Source of the DNA: Pararge aegeria
Taxonomy: Eukaryota > Arthropoda > Insecta > Lepidoptera > Nymphalidae
NCBI RefSeq assembly: GCF_905163445.1
Contig: NC_053189.1
Location: forward strand, 15,022,001 to 15,086,000
Direction: 5' to 3'
Length of the DNA stretch: 64,000 nt
This document shows, in pieces, positions 11,895 to 23,976 of this stretch. How positions within the stretch are numbered: the stretch's first letter is position 1; each line of letters opens with the position of its first letter. A model generated the notes under the pieces. It did not search any database. It was not told where the DNA came from and worked only from the letters and a program-made list of their open reading frames with translations. The position numbers were made by a program, and so were the translations under genes.

Positions 11895-14800
11895 ATGCCG
11901 ACAATATCAGTGAAACGGGATACACTTTTTACGGCTTTAGGAAAAACTTATAGTAAGATAATCTCAAATTATGAAATTTTTAATAAATAAAAGCTGGCAG
12001 TTTTGTATCGTGGAATAAACGAGCAATATCTGCATAGTAAAATAAACTAACAGAAAAAAAATGTATAACAGCTGACATCACATTCTTTGATTTTAGCTGA
12101 TGAAGAATTTCAAGATTTGTGTTTTGAATTTGGTCTTGAGTTGGATGAGGTTGTAAGTAGAAAATGATAATCGCGCTTATATTTACATGAGAAAGTATGC
12201 TACACACACATACTCAGATTTCTTTTCTTTTCAACAATTAATAATATATGACAATGATTATGATGACACATAACATTTCAGACCACAGAGAAACAGATGC
12301 TAATAAAAGAGCAAGGAGACCACGCTGGCTCTGGAGTCTCCGAGGAGATATTGTATCGTATAGACATTCCTGCAAATAGATATGACCTACTCTGTCTGGA
12401 GGGACTTGTCAATGGCATACTAGTTTTTCAGGGAAAGTAAGTTGCTTATCAATTTTCATCATTTGTTACTGTGCTCCTTTTGGTCTTAGCGTGATGACAT
12501 ATAGCCTTATAGCCTTTCTTGATAAATGGACTATCACACACTGAAAGAATTTTTCAAATTGGACAATTAGTTCCTGAGATCATTGCGTTCAAGTAAACAA
12601 ACAAAAATGAAAAAACAATAAACAGTTTTTTTTTTATCTATTTTAACATGCACAGTTACTTCCTGACCATATAATATGTACTTCTTGAAATTTACATTCT
12701 TGTGATATAGATCCATCCAATAGAAACTAAACTTTTGGAAAGTCTGTTAATAGTCATTATAAATCCCTTGTTGATTATATTATTCCATTCTTTAGTCCAA
12801 AAACTAACAATAAAATCTAAAATGTTTCAGGAAAGATCCACCTTCATACAAACTGAATAAATATGAAGACATATACTCTTTACATTTGACACCAGCAACT
12901 GCTCAAATAAGACCATATGCAGTTGCAGCTGTACTCAAAGGGATTTCTTTTACGAAGGAGAGCTATAACAGTTTCATTGACTTGCAGGTAAATCCTAAAA
13001 CTTAATTTAAAGTGTAAGTTAAGTCAACTTATCTTTTTAGTGTAGCCCTTTTATTCATACCTTAATGAGACTGTTACCACCTCCAAAGTAACAATTTGTA
13101 ACCAACCTAGAAAAACATATCCAAAGTTGCTTGCAAAAAGACTCCAACCCACGTATCTCAAGCTGCAGTGACTTGACCAATTTGCCCACAATTCACTTAG
13201 ATGTCTTTGCTAAATTTGTTATATGTATTGTTTCAATATATCTTTGCATTAACTAACATTTGTAACAATAAACTTAAGTAAACTAAAACTAAAATACTAA
13301 CAAAAAGATAGTTTAGGTATGTAAATATAAAATAAGTTACAGGCAATAATAAAAATGCCTTTGCATTTTTATTTTAGTTTTTATTGTTTCAAAATACAAA
13401 TAGTTGATGGGTATTATATAATATATTATGGTGCTTATTTTGCTGATGTATTTGTATTTCTGTAAATTTTCTTTGTGGTGTAAAAGTCTCTCTGTGGTAA
13501 AAGTGTATTCATTCATACATTAATTCATTCAATATAGTACAGTATTTTTTTTTATACCATCAATGGACTCAGCAGACATTATATTACCAGATAAAGCAGT
13601 GCCATCTACAGAGTGCAATTGTGCTCCAGGAACCGATTGAACACACACAAAGTTTCATCCCATCACACAACAAACACACATACAGATGACTTATAATATA
13701 TATTAAGATAATACTTAACCTTTACTTTTATAATAAAATCAGTTCACATAGAAAATAAAAGCTTCTATCCCATGTTTCAGGATAAATTGCATCAGAACAT
13801 CTGCAGAAAGAGGAGCCTGGTTGCTATAGGTACTCATGACTTAGATACCATCCACGGTCCATTTGTATATGATGCTTTACCACCAAATGAGATCAAATTC
13901 AAGGCGCTTAACCAGACCACAGAAATGACTGCACCAGAACTTGTGGAACTGTATCTGGTAAAAATCCACATTTTCACAAAACATACTAAAGTGTTGGTAG
14001 GCAACCTGAACTGTCATTTTGTTTTTGAATTACAATCAACAATTATTGTGTTATGTGATTAACTGATTACATTTGTTATTAAATATTTATTTAATCGTTC
14101 TCATTAGTGGAATAAATAAAATGAGTATGTATTCAAATTAAAATATTATAATTTCTGCCTGGTCAGCTACAAACTTGCCTTGTTGGTTTTGATGCAAACA
14201 TACAATCTATGGAACATCAGGTTCTAGCATCCATACCAAGGTCAGGCCAAAAATAATTGAAAGGTATTTGGTTATCTATCAAGGAATGTTAAATATCAAC
14301 TAGGAATTAAAAAATTTACACTGTCTGTGCATCACATTTAACGTTATATCAATAAATGTCAAAGCCTTGGCAAAAGCTATCTATAAGAGTGAGGATACAC
14401 CCAGTTGGTGCCATCGCACACCTTTTCTTCCTAAAAGTACCAAAAGAATACTCAATACTATAACAATTTGTCCAAGTGAGTTGGCTAATTAGCAATTTAG
14501 TTTAAACCCAAACTCCTAAAATAATATTATTAACTAAGATATACTCAATAACTAGGAATCGCCTCATGATTTAGGCGATGTCTACAGAAAATAGTTTCAC
14601 CCATTCTTAGTTGTTAACTAATTGTCAAAGGTAGATTTATGCCTAAGAATATCCTTAGATTAGGCGTTACTTATTTATGCATTGCCTTGCTCGTCTTTAG
14701 TGAAAAAGGGTATTAGTCTTTTAATCATTTGTTCATGTGTTCAAAATCAAAATAACAAACAAAAAATTATAAAAATATCAACATTTTATTTTTGGCATAG

Positions 14801-17800
14801 CAGCTCATAAAATATTAGTAACTAAACCTGCCCTATGCTGCATACATGCCAACTAAAACCAAAACTAAATTGAATTGGAGAGTTATGTTATAATAAGAGA
14901 TCTCATTGATCTTATTTTAGACGCACCCCCAGTTAAAACAATACTTAGGAATCATCAGAGACAGCCCTGTGTACCCTGTGATCAAGGATAAGAATGGCGT
15001 GGTACTTTCAATGCCACCAATCATCAATGGCGATCACTCCAAAATCACATTAGACACAAAGAACGTGTTTATTGAATGTACAGCTACAGATATTACTAAG
15101 GTAATTTATGCTATATTTTTATGGGTCTTACAAAAAATCGTTTACTGTCAGAATACTTCTTCTAAGTTCTAAGTTAGAAGAAGAATTATACTGTCTGTAT
15201 ATTTCTGGGCAGTTTCCACACGTCGCTTGTTGTGCGTCGAAATTTCCCGCTGTTGCTCGCTTCTCCAGCCATCCGTCAGAATAATTATTCAATGTTTTGT
15301 GACACTTCAACTAAGAACACCTTTCAAATGACAAAGTGTGACAAAACACTGAATGACTATTCCCATGTTATTCCAAGTTTATTTATAAGGTCCTATATTT
15401 ATAAAATATACATATTCAGTTTTACTGTAAGGACTGTAATTATAGACTATCACAGTCTATAATTAATATTATAGAGGTTGGGGTTCGACCTCCCTTTTCA
15501 CCTCTTACTTTCGGAGTTATGTACGTTATTAAATGAAGCAATTAAAATATCACCTGCTTTAACGGTGAAGAAAAACTTCGACAGGAAACTTTCATGCCTG
15601 AGAGTTCTCCATTACTTTCTTAAAAGCGTGTGAAGTCTACCAGTTCACACTTGCCAGTGTTAGGTTAGACTACACCTTGAATCCTTCTCATTCTGATAGG
15701 TACCTTGAAGTGGGCCGTTGATGATGATGATGATATAATTCAACAGAATTGTAATTTTTTCAGGCAATAGTAGTTCTTGATACAATAGTATGCATGTTCT
15801 CTGAATACTGCTCCGGCAAATATGAAGTTCAGCAATGCAAAGTGTTTGGTCCCGACGGCACTTACGAACTGTACCCTCAGATGCAGTATAGAGATGAACT
15901 AATCAATGTTGAGAAGGCCAACAACTATATTGGCATCAGGTACGGTATAAAATATATATATCTATAATACTAATAAAGTTGAAGAGTTTGTGTTTTTATT
16001 CCACTACAAGTTAGCCCTCGACTAGACGCTAACGCTAACCTGTTGGAGGTATGGCAGCCATATTTGACCAATACCTCTAATCAGTTTCTACGCGGCATCA
16101 TACCAAACAGCTAAATCTCTTGGCTGTTGTGTGAATAGGTTGGTAACTTGCCTCAACCGAATCGTCTTTTTTGTGGTGGCGGCCATTTTGGATTTGTAAT
16201 TTATCATAGTGTATAGTTTTTTACTAGTCATTTGATAACCATATTGGCGGCCATCTTTGGCCGATTTTCATCAAATATAGCTAAAACCACTACCTACAAA
16301 TTCACCCTACAAACAGAAACCTAATTAGTTCCTACGCTCAAGAGCCACGATGCCACAGACAGACACATGCATACACTTATAACACCCCGTCGTTTGCGTA
16401 GGAGTCTTAAGAAACATACGGAGCAGTGTTTGGGAACTGCCGATATAAGTGAATACTGAATCTATGTACATATACACAGTGTGTACATATATCTCGTGGG
16501 AAGCGTGAGGTAACGACAACGCGAGTTTGTTCAGCCAAAAAGTATCGTAGATAATAGGGTTAAATAAAAAATACCAGAACGCTCTCGCCCTCGCCTCGCC
16601 TCTTTTTACATAGAACTGACAACGTTTGTTCTACGATTTTTTTTAACTCGATAGTTTGTGAAATATTCAATATTCAATATTGTATGTTGATTCACATGTA
16701 TACTGAGTGTAAGGTCACTTTTTAGAAATACAATGATTTATAAAAACAATTGTATGAAATAAATCATTACTGAGTTTTGAAAAAATCGTAGACCAAAAGT
16801 TCTTAGGTTTAATGATAGGAACTTCAAGGCCGAAGGCTTTCTGGTATTTTTTAAACCTGTATAGACAGTATACATACGACGCGAGTTAGATGATTTTTGT
16901 TCATCCAAAAGTTCTCAACGCGCCCAAAGTTTCACTTTGTAGAGCTTGTGACTCGCCCGGGAAAGTACTGCCGCCATGCTTATTTCTGCCGCTAAGCAGC
17001 AATGTTGTGTTACGGTCTGAAGGGCGTCGTTTTCGGTGCTATTACAGGCACATGATGCTTAAAACCTACGCCTCAGGTTGATGGACATAATTAAAACGTT
17101 GCATGATGTGCTCCTACCATGCCAGCGAACATAGAGGCATATATGCGTGCATAGAGGGTATCCAAAGGGTATGCAGATGATATAAAATTAAGAAAATCTC
17201 CAGTACGAGTCATAAAAAAACTAGGCCTACCCTTAAGTATTTATTACTCGTACTGGAGACTTTCTTCTTTTTATATCATCTGCATACTCTATGCATACCC
17301 TCTATGCACTGGCGGTGAAGTATTGCTCAGTTCATTGGCGATGGTTTTCAATTTACCAACAGGCATTGGCGTGCACAGGGTTTTTGACCAGGGTATGCAT
17401 AAAGAAGGAAGATGCCACAAAATGGAACAATCCTTCGCATTTATGAGTTATACCAAAATTTTAGGGTAGGCAGAGCTTTTGTGCATATATGATGTGCACG
17501 CCACTACCAGCAGGCCTTCCGCTTGGTCTATCAATTTATAACTATACAAACCCGTGACCGTAATCGAAATTGTTTTCTGTAAGTTATTGCAGATGTTGCA
17601 TAATGAAAAGATAAAGCATTACAAATTTGTTCCAGAAATAAAAAAAAAATTTTTGTAAGTCGGTTAATATTGACTGTTTTTGTTGATACAAATAATGACT
17701 GTTTTATTACAAAATTAATATTCATTTTTATTGTTACTTACGAAATACAAAAATTCAATTATATAGCGTGGCGATGCGTCTCCACGGCCTGTGTCGCCAC

Positions 17801-20354
17801 GCCAACAATCAGGTTTACCGTCCGCCTATAGATGTTTCATACCAAAAAAAAAAAAAAAAAATCGAGCCTATATTCTAAACGAGAACGTTACTTGCAGGGA
17901 AAACGGCGGTAATCTAGCTGCACTTCTCTCCCGGATGTGTCTGACCACGACGCACGAGGATACCGTGTTACGTGTGCGGGTTCCGCCTACGAGGCACGAC
18001 GTCATACACGCGTGCGATCTGTACGAAGACATTGCCATCGCTTATGGGTGAGCGTGTAGCAATTTTACTTATATTATAATTGTTTATTGTGTTTTGTCTT
18101 GTTTAGGATGATTATTTTGGCAAGGACAAGTTTCGCATATTTTCCGGCGAAATATAATACAGATTTTGTACTTCATTGATGAGAACACTTAGTGCATGCA
18201 ACCGCAAATATAGAAAATCAGTTCTAAAATAGAATATACTACGACAATACACACATCGCCATCTAGCCCCAAAGGAAGCGCAGCTTGTGTTATGGGTACT
18301 AAGATAACTGATGAATATTTTTATGAATAACATACATAAATACTTATAATATACAGATAAACACCATTTTCCACAAACATTTTCCAGTGGTGGGAATCGA
18401 GCTCGCGGTCTTGGACTCAGAAAGCAGGGTCGCTGCCCACTGCGCCAGTCGTCCGTCAAATAATAACACAATTATCTAACTAAAAAAAGTATATAAAAAT
18501 ATTTTACAAATTTTAAAGTTATTTGCAATTGTTTATCAATTTATTATTTCTTAAAATAAACTTTTACTTATAATACAAATTATTTTAGTTTAAAAATACT
18601 TAGAAATCATTACACATGGAAAATTCATAGATGGAAATAATTTAAACAAAAATGAAATGAAATATCAAGTCACGAAACGAATTTGTGGGTATTATTATTT
18701 TACTTAACTGTAAGACTTAGATTTTGAATAAAATCTTATAAGTATTAGGTTTTGCTATATTATAATGAATTCAAATTGATATAATCTGCAGATACAATCG
18801 CATAGAGCGGCGTCCGTGCCAAGTAGTGACGACTGGCGGCCAAGTTCCTCTTAACAAGGTCACAGAACAGTTGCGGCAAGAGTGCGCGCACGCAGGGTTC
18901 ACTGAAGCGCTGACCTTCACACTCGTGAGTACTAACCACTTCTTTCACTGGAACTCATCTTAGTTGGGCAGTGAACAGTCCCCCGAAATCTAACATTCAA
19001 CATTGAAGTTGAATGGTGGATTATAAAATGATGTGCTGAGTTTCTTGCCGGCTCTTCCCGGTAGAATCTGCCTTCCGAACCGGTGGTAGAGTGACAAACA
19101 TACTGACATGACGCCTCAAAAGGCCTACTTGATATAATTGACCATAATCACCACGCTAAGCAGACGGGTTGGTGATCGCAGTGCATGGTAGTAGTAGCAC
19201 AGACGACGCTCGGCTTTCCCTTGTACTACTAGCCATTCAATAGAGTAGTGAGTACCCATGTTCGCATTTCTTAGTTATGCAAGATTTTAAAATGCAATTA
19301 GCAAATTATAAGAGCCTGCCTCTAGAGTTCTAAATAACTCAAAATCAACTATTGAAATTGGCTTATCTGTGTTGCTTATGATCGTTCATGCATCTATCTA
19401 TCTTATAATGAGGCCCGCTTCAGCGGATGCACTTCGACCCTCCAGGATCTTTTGTGCTCATCGTTCATGCATACATTTGTTTTGCATTGTGCGGGTTTTG
19501 TGATGATTTTTAATACAAACTTAATGAATAAAGCTGTGTGGGTCCTACACACATCCTGTCCAATATTGGAATGCAGCAGGTTGTGGAATTCTATGATATA
19601 TTATGAAAATTATGCTGTGCTATAGATCTTGCAAACAGATCTTCTTTCGATCCGAAACCGAAGCATTGCCTTTACAATGAATAATTGTTAAGTCACTTAA
19701 TATTGCATCCTGGTTCCTTAAAACAAATAGTTTTATTGACATTCTAATATTTTAAACAATAAATCATATTGGTACAGTAATAACTCTGCATTGTAAAACA
19801 TTTTGCTTGCTGTTCGCGGTCTATTGTTGCTTAGTATTAATTTTATTTTAATGATAAGGTCTCAGCTAGAGTCCCTGAAATTGCCTATTCAGTATTGAGG
19901 GTAGCCAGAAACACAAATTCCGAGAAGGACGTACCACATCTTGATTTAAAAAAAAAAGTTTCGTCCGAGTTGATTGCATGGCAACATACGTGATGCCGTC
20001 CGTCCCGGTTATTTTAGTATGAAAATAAACATTAAAGCCCGCCATCCGGCATTGGAAAAACGTGGTGTTTAAATGCACTTCTCCTTTGAGAGTCGAGACG
20101 TGCACCGAGTGGGATGAGATTTTTATCTCTCTTATCCAGTGTTCCCGAGAAGACGTAGCATCAAAACTGGGTGTCAGCATTGAAGGAGTTCCCGCAGTAC
20201 ACATCTCCAACCCCAAGACCCTAGAGTTCCAAGTGGTGAGGACCCTCCTACTGCCTGGCCTGCTGAAGACCCTTGCTGCTAATAAAAAGATGCCGCTGCC
20301 ATTGAAACTGTTTGAAATTAGTGATGTCGTGGTGCAAGACGAGAAAGCAGGTAA

Positions 20355-20397
<43 letters not shown>

Positions 20398-23183
20398 TTA
20401 TTATTTATTTATTTATTTTTAGGGCGTAGCAATAAGAAACAGGAACTTTCATTTTGTATTTATATATATTGTGTGCAGTCCACCGATCCGCACTGGGCCA
20501 GCGTGGTGGACTGCGGCCTAAACCCTTCTCATGTGTGGGAGACCCGTGCCCGGCGGTGGGCCGGTAATGGGTTCTTATGATGATGATTTATACTGTGTCT
20601 GTGCATGTCTGTGCATTGTATCTCTGTATTCCATTAGTATCAGTTATTTCTTTAAGTACCCACTCAGCTCTACTCTTCAATTTATCTCACGTTTGCGGAC
20701 TAAATGAATGACATGACTAAATGAAAAAAACAATAATATATATTTTAATATCTATGACATAATTAAATCTGGAATCTTAATAATTATTTTTGATGATGAA
20801 ATTTCAATGTTGTTTACTATGATTTTTGATAATGTTTGTACCCGATGTGTTGTTGTAAGAGCTAACAATGTAACACATTTATATGACAGTTTCTTCAGGG
20901 ATAAACTTTCATTAGGGTAATTTTTAGCCAAATAATCTAGAACGCTAGAAGTATCCCAGGTCACGTTGTATCTGGGAAGAGGAGGTCTTAATCTAAAGAC
21001 GCCCTTGAAAAATCTTTCTATATATTTTCTTTCTTTCAGCCAATTCATGCTTATTAGGGTGTTCACAGTGGCGTGCACTGTATTCCTTACCAGGGTATGC
21101 GGCAGAAAAGTTGCATAAAACGGCAAAAATCCTAGCCCTATACGAGTTATATATCAATTTTAGGGTAGGCAGTGCCGTATATAATACGTATATATATGTA
21201 TATTTTTTTATTCCACTACAAGTTAGTCGTTGGCTGCAATCTCACCTGGTCGTAAGTGATGATGCAGTCTAAGATGGTAGCGGGCTAACCTGTTAGGAGG
21301 TATGGTAGTCATAACCCTAATTGGTTTCTACGCGACATCGCACCGGAACACGAAATCGCTTAACGGCACATCTTTGTCGGTATGGTGGTAACTAGCCACT
21401 GCCAAACCCTCCTACCAGACCAGACCTGATACTACTACGTACTCACCGCGATTCATTGCCCTCTTATCGCCGGACTTATAAGTTACCTAGTGTGATGTTA
21501 AATAGCATATTAAGAATTGCTATATACAAAGAAAAAAAGAGTTTTATTCAAATACTAGTGGTAATCCCAGAAAGTAACGCGTTCCACCTAATAAAATTTC
21601 ATCAATATCAAGTGTCAGAAATCCTGAAACATATAAATAACCATTTTAAATACAACGGACTTCAATAAAATCTTACTTTTTCTTTTAACCTTTTGAGGGG
21701 TTAAAATTTATATAGTCTTCCACGAGAATTGAGTTATGATATGGCAAAAAGAGTTATTAAATTCGATTGATAGTTCCTGAGATTAGCATCTCTTCGTTAC
21801 GTCTACGGCTGCATAATATCCAGGCATAGATAGACTGTTGTATATTGGTGCTAAATCGTTATATGCTTGTTGTCCTCGGAGTGCAATTTATAGACAGCTT
21901 CTCGTCTAACGGTTGTCCGCGTTTTTCCCGTGGGAACCGTTTGTTTCCCTGAGGTAAAAAGTAGGCTATATTACACTCCATCTTTTTAATTAACTAAGTT
22001 AAGTTCAATGGTTGCTTAATTAGGGCGTGAAGAAAGAACAAACAAACAATACACACTTCGAATTTGTATAGATTGTACTTCTACCTATTTTCTGCAATTA
22101 CAAAGAGACTGGAGCACGCAACGAGCGTAGACTATGCGCTGTGTATTGCGGCAAGGCGGCTGGTTTCCAGTTCGTGCACGGACTTTTAGACCGCGTGATG
22201 GCGCTGTTGAGACAGCCGTGGGACATGAAGACCGGGTACTGCTTGCGGCAATGCGATGGTGAGAATTATTACCGTATACATACGTACCGCGCTAAACGTT
22301 TCCACTTCAAAAATACCCAAAACATATATTGTATACCACATTATACCATAAAAGCGTTGTACAAAAACAGAAAATGCGTTATTCCTGCACCCAACGGCGA
22401 GCGAGTTAGCTTGACGCTTACGATCTATCTTAATTCTACGTATCGTAGTCCAAGCCTTTTTATGGGTCCCAGGCAGAACGCAAATTCTATCGCCACGTTG
22501 CGTACAGTGGCTCATGACTTAAGGACACGAGAGCTTACCGTATAAAAAAAAAATATCCCCTTGTATCGGAAGTTCATAAAAATAAATAGTTACACATTAA
22601 AAAAGCTATCTGCCTGCTGAAATCCGTGGAAGTAATTCCCTTCCTATATTTAAGAGTCGTCTGAAGGACTACTACCTCTCTTTGGGTGTTGGCAGTTGAA
22701 GTTGTTGCTTTATTACTGTCTGTTAATTATGTATTAAAATCTACTTTTATATAGTATGTATATTATATATATTATGTATATTTTATAATTATATATAAAA
22801 TAATTAAGTATTAGGACATCCTACCGGAACATTAACTAATTGATTATTAACTGGCCGTAGCCTCAAGATTCTAAATCATTGACCATAGGTGGAAATCGAA
22901 CCCGGCACTTCCCAATTGTAGGGCCGCCGCAACCGATCCCCGTGAGGTCGTACAAAGAGTATCTCGCATAGGAGTGCGCACGCGGGCTCCCACCCGCAGA
23001 GGCTAATGGGTTATCTTCTTTTTTCTTTCAGATGCTGGATATTTCCCGGGCCGCTGTGCCGAAGTGGTACTCCGCGGTGAGGTCATTGGCAAAGTGGGAG
23101 TGGTCCATCCAAATGTCTTAACCGCTTTCGACCTCACAAATCCTTGCTCCACCGTAGAAATCAATATTGAACCTCTTTTGTAA
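11895..23183 (+). CDS. FARSB: Phenylalanine--tRNA ligase beta subunit, cytosolic
   Basis: Beta chain of the alpha2beta2 enzyme that charges tRNA-Phe in the cytosol. Twelve exons join in phase: 11895-11952, 12097-12152, 12282-12436, 12831-12987, 13781-13957, 14921-15100, 15764-15939, 17898-18047, 18792-18924, 20140-20350, 22106-22258, 23032-23183. They give 585 aa, close to the roughly 589 of animal homologues. The start MPTISVKRDTLFTALGKTY and the next exon DEEFQDLCFEFGLELDEV are diagnostic of the eukaryotic family. ANRYDLLCLEGL and IKFKALNQT fall in the B3/B4-type editing region, and the last exons (FPGRCAEV, EINIEPLL at the C-terminus) match the conserved synthetase-like end. All introns are GT/AG. 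Exon 11 uses a weak ACAAAG acceptor. Introns 4, 7, 8, 9 and 10 are large, and most of these contain mobile elements. No frameshift or internal stop was seen, so the gene looks functional. Confidence 0.96.
15437..15463. repeat. Short hairpin in FARSB intron 6
   Basis: AATTATAGACT pairs with AGTCTATAATT around the five-base loop ATCAC. It lies just upstream of a truncated SINE. Confidence 0.7.
15476..15735 (+). mobile_element. Truncated tRNA-derived SINE, family 1 (FARSB intron 6)
   Basis: The copy begins inside the B-box region (GGGTTCGACCTCCC near 15480). It then follows the family body through TTTAACGGTGAAG, CATGCCTGAGAGTTCTCC and GTGTGAAGTCTACCAG, and ends in a (GAT)n tail at 15720-15735. 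That tail places it in the group with RTE-like TGATGA ends. It stops 28 bp before the acceptor of exon 7. Confidence 0.8.
15994..16150 (-). mobile_element. Dispersed repeat family 3, truncated copy (FARSB intron 7)
   Basis: It starts with the inverted tail TTATTCCACTACAAGTTAG and continues through CTAACCTGTTGGAGGTATGG and TTTCTACGCGGCATC. The same blocks recur at 21205, 42745, 49905, 52290 and 58003. Whether this is a SINE or the 3' end of a LINE cannot be settled here. Confidence 0.65.
17147..17309. mobile_element. 163-bp foldback element in FARSB intron 7
   Basis: Left arm about 17147-17217 and right arm about 17238-17309 are inverted copies. Both contain GTGCATAGAGGGTA, GTATGCAGATGATATAAAA and CTCCAGTACGAGT in mirrored order, separated by a short centre. 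Inner parts resemble the hAT-type MITE at 17364, so it may be two head-to-head MITE fragments or a foldback derivative. Confidence 0.8.
17364..17506 (+). mobile_element. hAT-type MITE with 8-bp target duplication (FARSB intron 7)
   Basis: The ends are CATTGGCGTGCAC and GTGCACGCCACTA, 13-bp inverted repeats with one mismatch. They are flanked by CCAACAGG (17356-17363) and CCAGCAGG (17507-17514), an 8-bp duplication with one difference. The 8-bp duplication and CAGTGGCG-like ends fit non-autonomous hAT elements. There is no coding capacity. Confidence 0.85.
18235..18470 (-). mobile_element. tRNA-derived SINE, family 2 (FARSB intron 8)
   Basis: On the minus strand it begins GACGGACGACTGGCGCAGTGG and carries a B-box-like GAGCTCGATTCCCACC near 18390-18405. 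It continues with a body through TTTATCTGTATATTATAAGT and ends near ACACATCGCCATCTAGC. It matches the copies at 50255 and 50890. Confidence 0.85.
19010..19145. repeat. Dispersed repeat fragment (FARSB intron 9)
   Basis: The block GAATCTGCCTTCCGAACCGGTGGTAGAGT, then CAAAAGGCCTACTTGA, resembles 41630-41715 and the tail at 35870-36056. It is probably a degraded non-LTR 3' region. The rest of intron 9 (18925-20139) shows no other recognisable feature. Confidence 0.5.
20357..20392. repeat. (TA)18 microsatellite beside a splice donor
   Basis: Eighteen uninterrupted TA units start seven bases after the exon 10 boundary of the synthetase gene, so the donor reads GTAACT followed directly by the repeat. 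Confidence 0.95.
20478..20590 (+). mobile_element. Truncated SINE, family 1, tail portion (FARSB intron 10)
   Basis: It contains GATCCGCACTGGGCCAGCG, GTGGACTGCGGCCTAAACC and GGGCCGGTAATGGGTT, then (ATG)n. This is the 3' part of the family seen at 15476 and 25168. Confidence 0.8.
20752..21060 (-). pseudogene. Tyrosine-recombinase fragment, DIRS/Crypton-like
   Basis: An open minus-strand frame in FARSB intron 10 contains LRPPLPRYNVTWDTSSVLDYL, then LSLKKLSYKCVTLLALTT and HRVQTLSKI. This order matches the N-terminal and first catalytic part of tyrosine recombinases encoded by DIRS-type retroelements, with the arginine of the catalytic set in the HR of THRVQTL. The frame ends abruptly after IKIPDLIMS, and the rest of the catalytic domain is missing. 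Its upstream end abuts a hAT-type MITE at 21066. It is a dead remnant; assignment to DIRS rather than Crypton is uncertain. Confidence 0.6.
21066..21190 (+). mobile_element. hAT-type MITE, degraded copy (FARSB intron 10)
   Basis: The left end CAGTGGCGTGCACTG matches the MITEs at 17364 and 24434, and the internal ACCAGGGTATGC and TTTTAGGGTAGGCAGTGC blocks are shared. The right end decays into TA-rich sequence. Confidence 0.7.
21205..21430 (-). mobile_element. Dispersed repeat family 3, longer copy (FARSB intron 10)
   Basis: Inverted tail TTATTCCACTACAAGTTAG, then TGCAATCTCACCTGG, GCGGGCTAACCTGTTAGG, TTTCTACGCGACATCG and GGTGGTAACTAGCC. It is one of the longest copies of this family in the window. 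Confidence 0.75.
22845..22990 (-). mobile_element. Degraded tRNA-headed SINE (FARSB intron 11)
   Basis: The minus strand carries a B-box-like GGGTTCGATTTCCACC (22886-22902) preceded by a GC-rich head. It is a SINE-like remnant, diverged from families 1 and 2. No cloverleaf was found, so it is not called a tRNA. Confidence 0.4.
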
Positions 23184-23326
23184 CTTACAACTTAATCTAA
23201 TAGGCACGATGACAGTTAACATAAAAGAGCTAAAATATTATATTTATCTTATGATATATTATGCACGTATAATGAACAACGTACTTTTATTTATATTCCA
23301 AGTAAGATTGGTATTTATTTTCAAGA

Positions 23327-23332
23327 AATAAA
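23327..23332 (+). terminator. Polyadenylation signal of the FARSB-type gene
   Basis: AATAAA lies 144 bases after the TAA stop, in an AT-rich 3' untranslated region. It is the first canonical hexamer downstream of the stop. Confidence 0.65.
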
Positions 23333-23976
23333 ACTGCAAAATCTAGCAATCCGCCATGACAGGGTGATGACGCCGTAGCAACCCCTCAGGTATCGGCAAG
23401 TGTCCTTCCGAATAATGAAAAATAAAATGCTTTAACTTCGAAGAAGAAAAAGTTGCTAGGTTTTTTGTTATCAATACCAAATCAATCATCTTTATCTACA
23501 GAAAAAGCACTTAAGCTCATATTTGCCTAAGACGTAACGAGTACGGCCATGACACCCAACGAGCGTTTTTGTGGGAAATAATTTTTTTAAATATGATTTG
23601 CAATTTATATTAAAAAAAACTTTTAATTTCTGCAAAAATACGATATTTTTAAGAGGTCAAAATAAGTCATCATGCCTATTATTGACTGTTATTTCTTGTA
23701 ATGTTCCAATAAACAAGATTTTAATATTTTTGTTTGTAATTCTACTGACTACATGCGACTGGTATAAGTCAATAATATATTGTGTGTGGCATAAGATGAA
23801 TTCGAGGTAGTTTGGGAATGAAATTATGCGACACCGAAAAGCGAGAAACTTTTGGCGTTTCTTCTTAGGATCTCCTAAAGAAATTCTAAACTGAGTTAAC
23901 TAACAAACATTATATAATAGCACCAAATCTGTTAAAAGCGTAGACAGAGTTAAAAGGGCACAAAAACAAATACAGA

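Noticed and set aside
18112..18471. A 119-codon minus-strand open frame in FARSB intron 8.
   Set aside because: It coincides with a family 2 SINE. The frame is a by-product of the repeat, and similar frames occur in the copy at 50378-50653.
22141..22545. A 134-codon plus-strand frame starting with Met in synthetase exon 11.
   Set aside because: It is exon 11 read through its donor into the intron, not a separate gene.
22886..22902. B-box-like GGGTTCGATTTCC on the minus strand as a tRNA gene.
   Set aside because: No acceptor-stem pairing or cloverleaf could be drawn; other B boxes in the window also sit in SINE heads.
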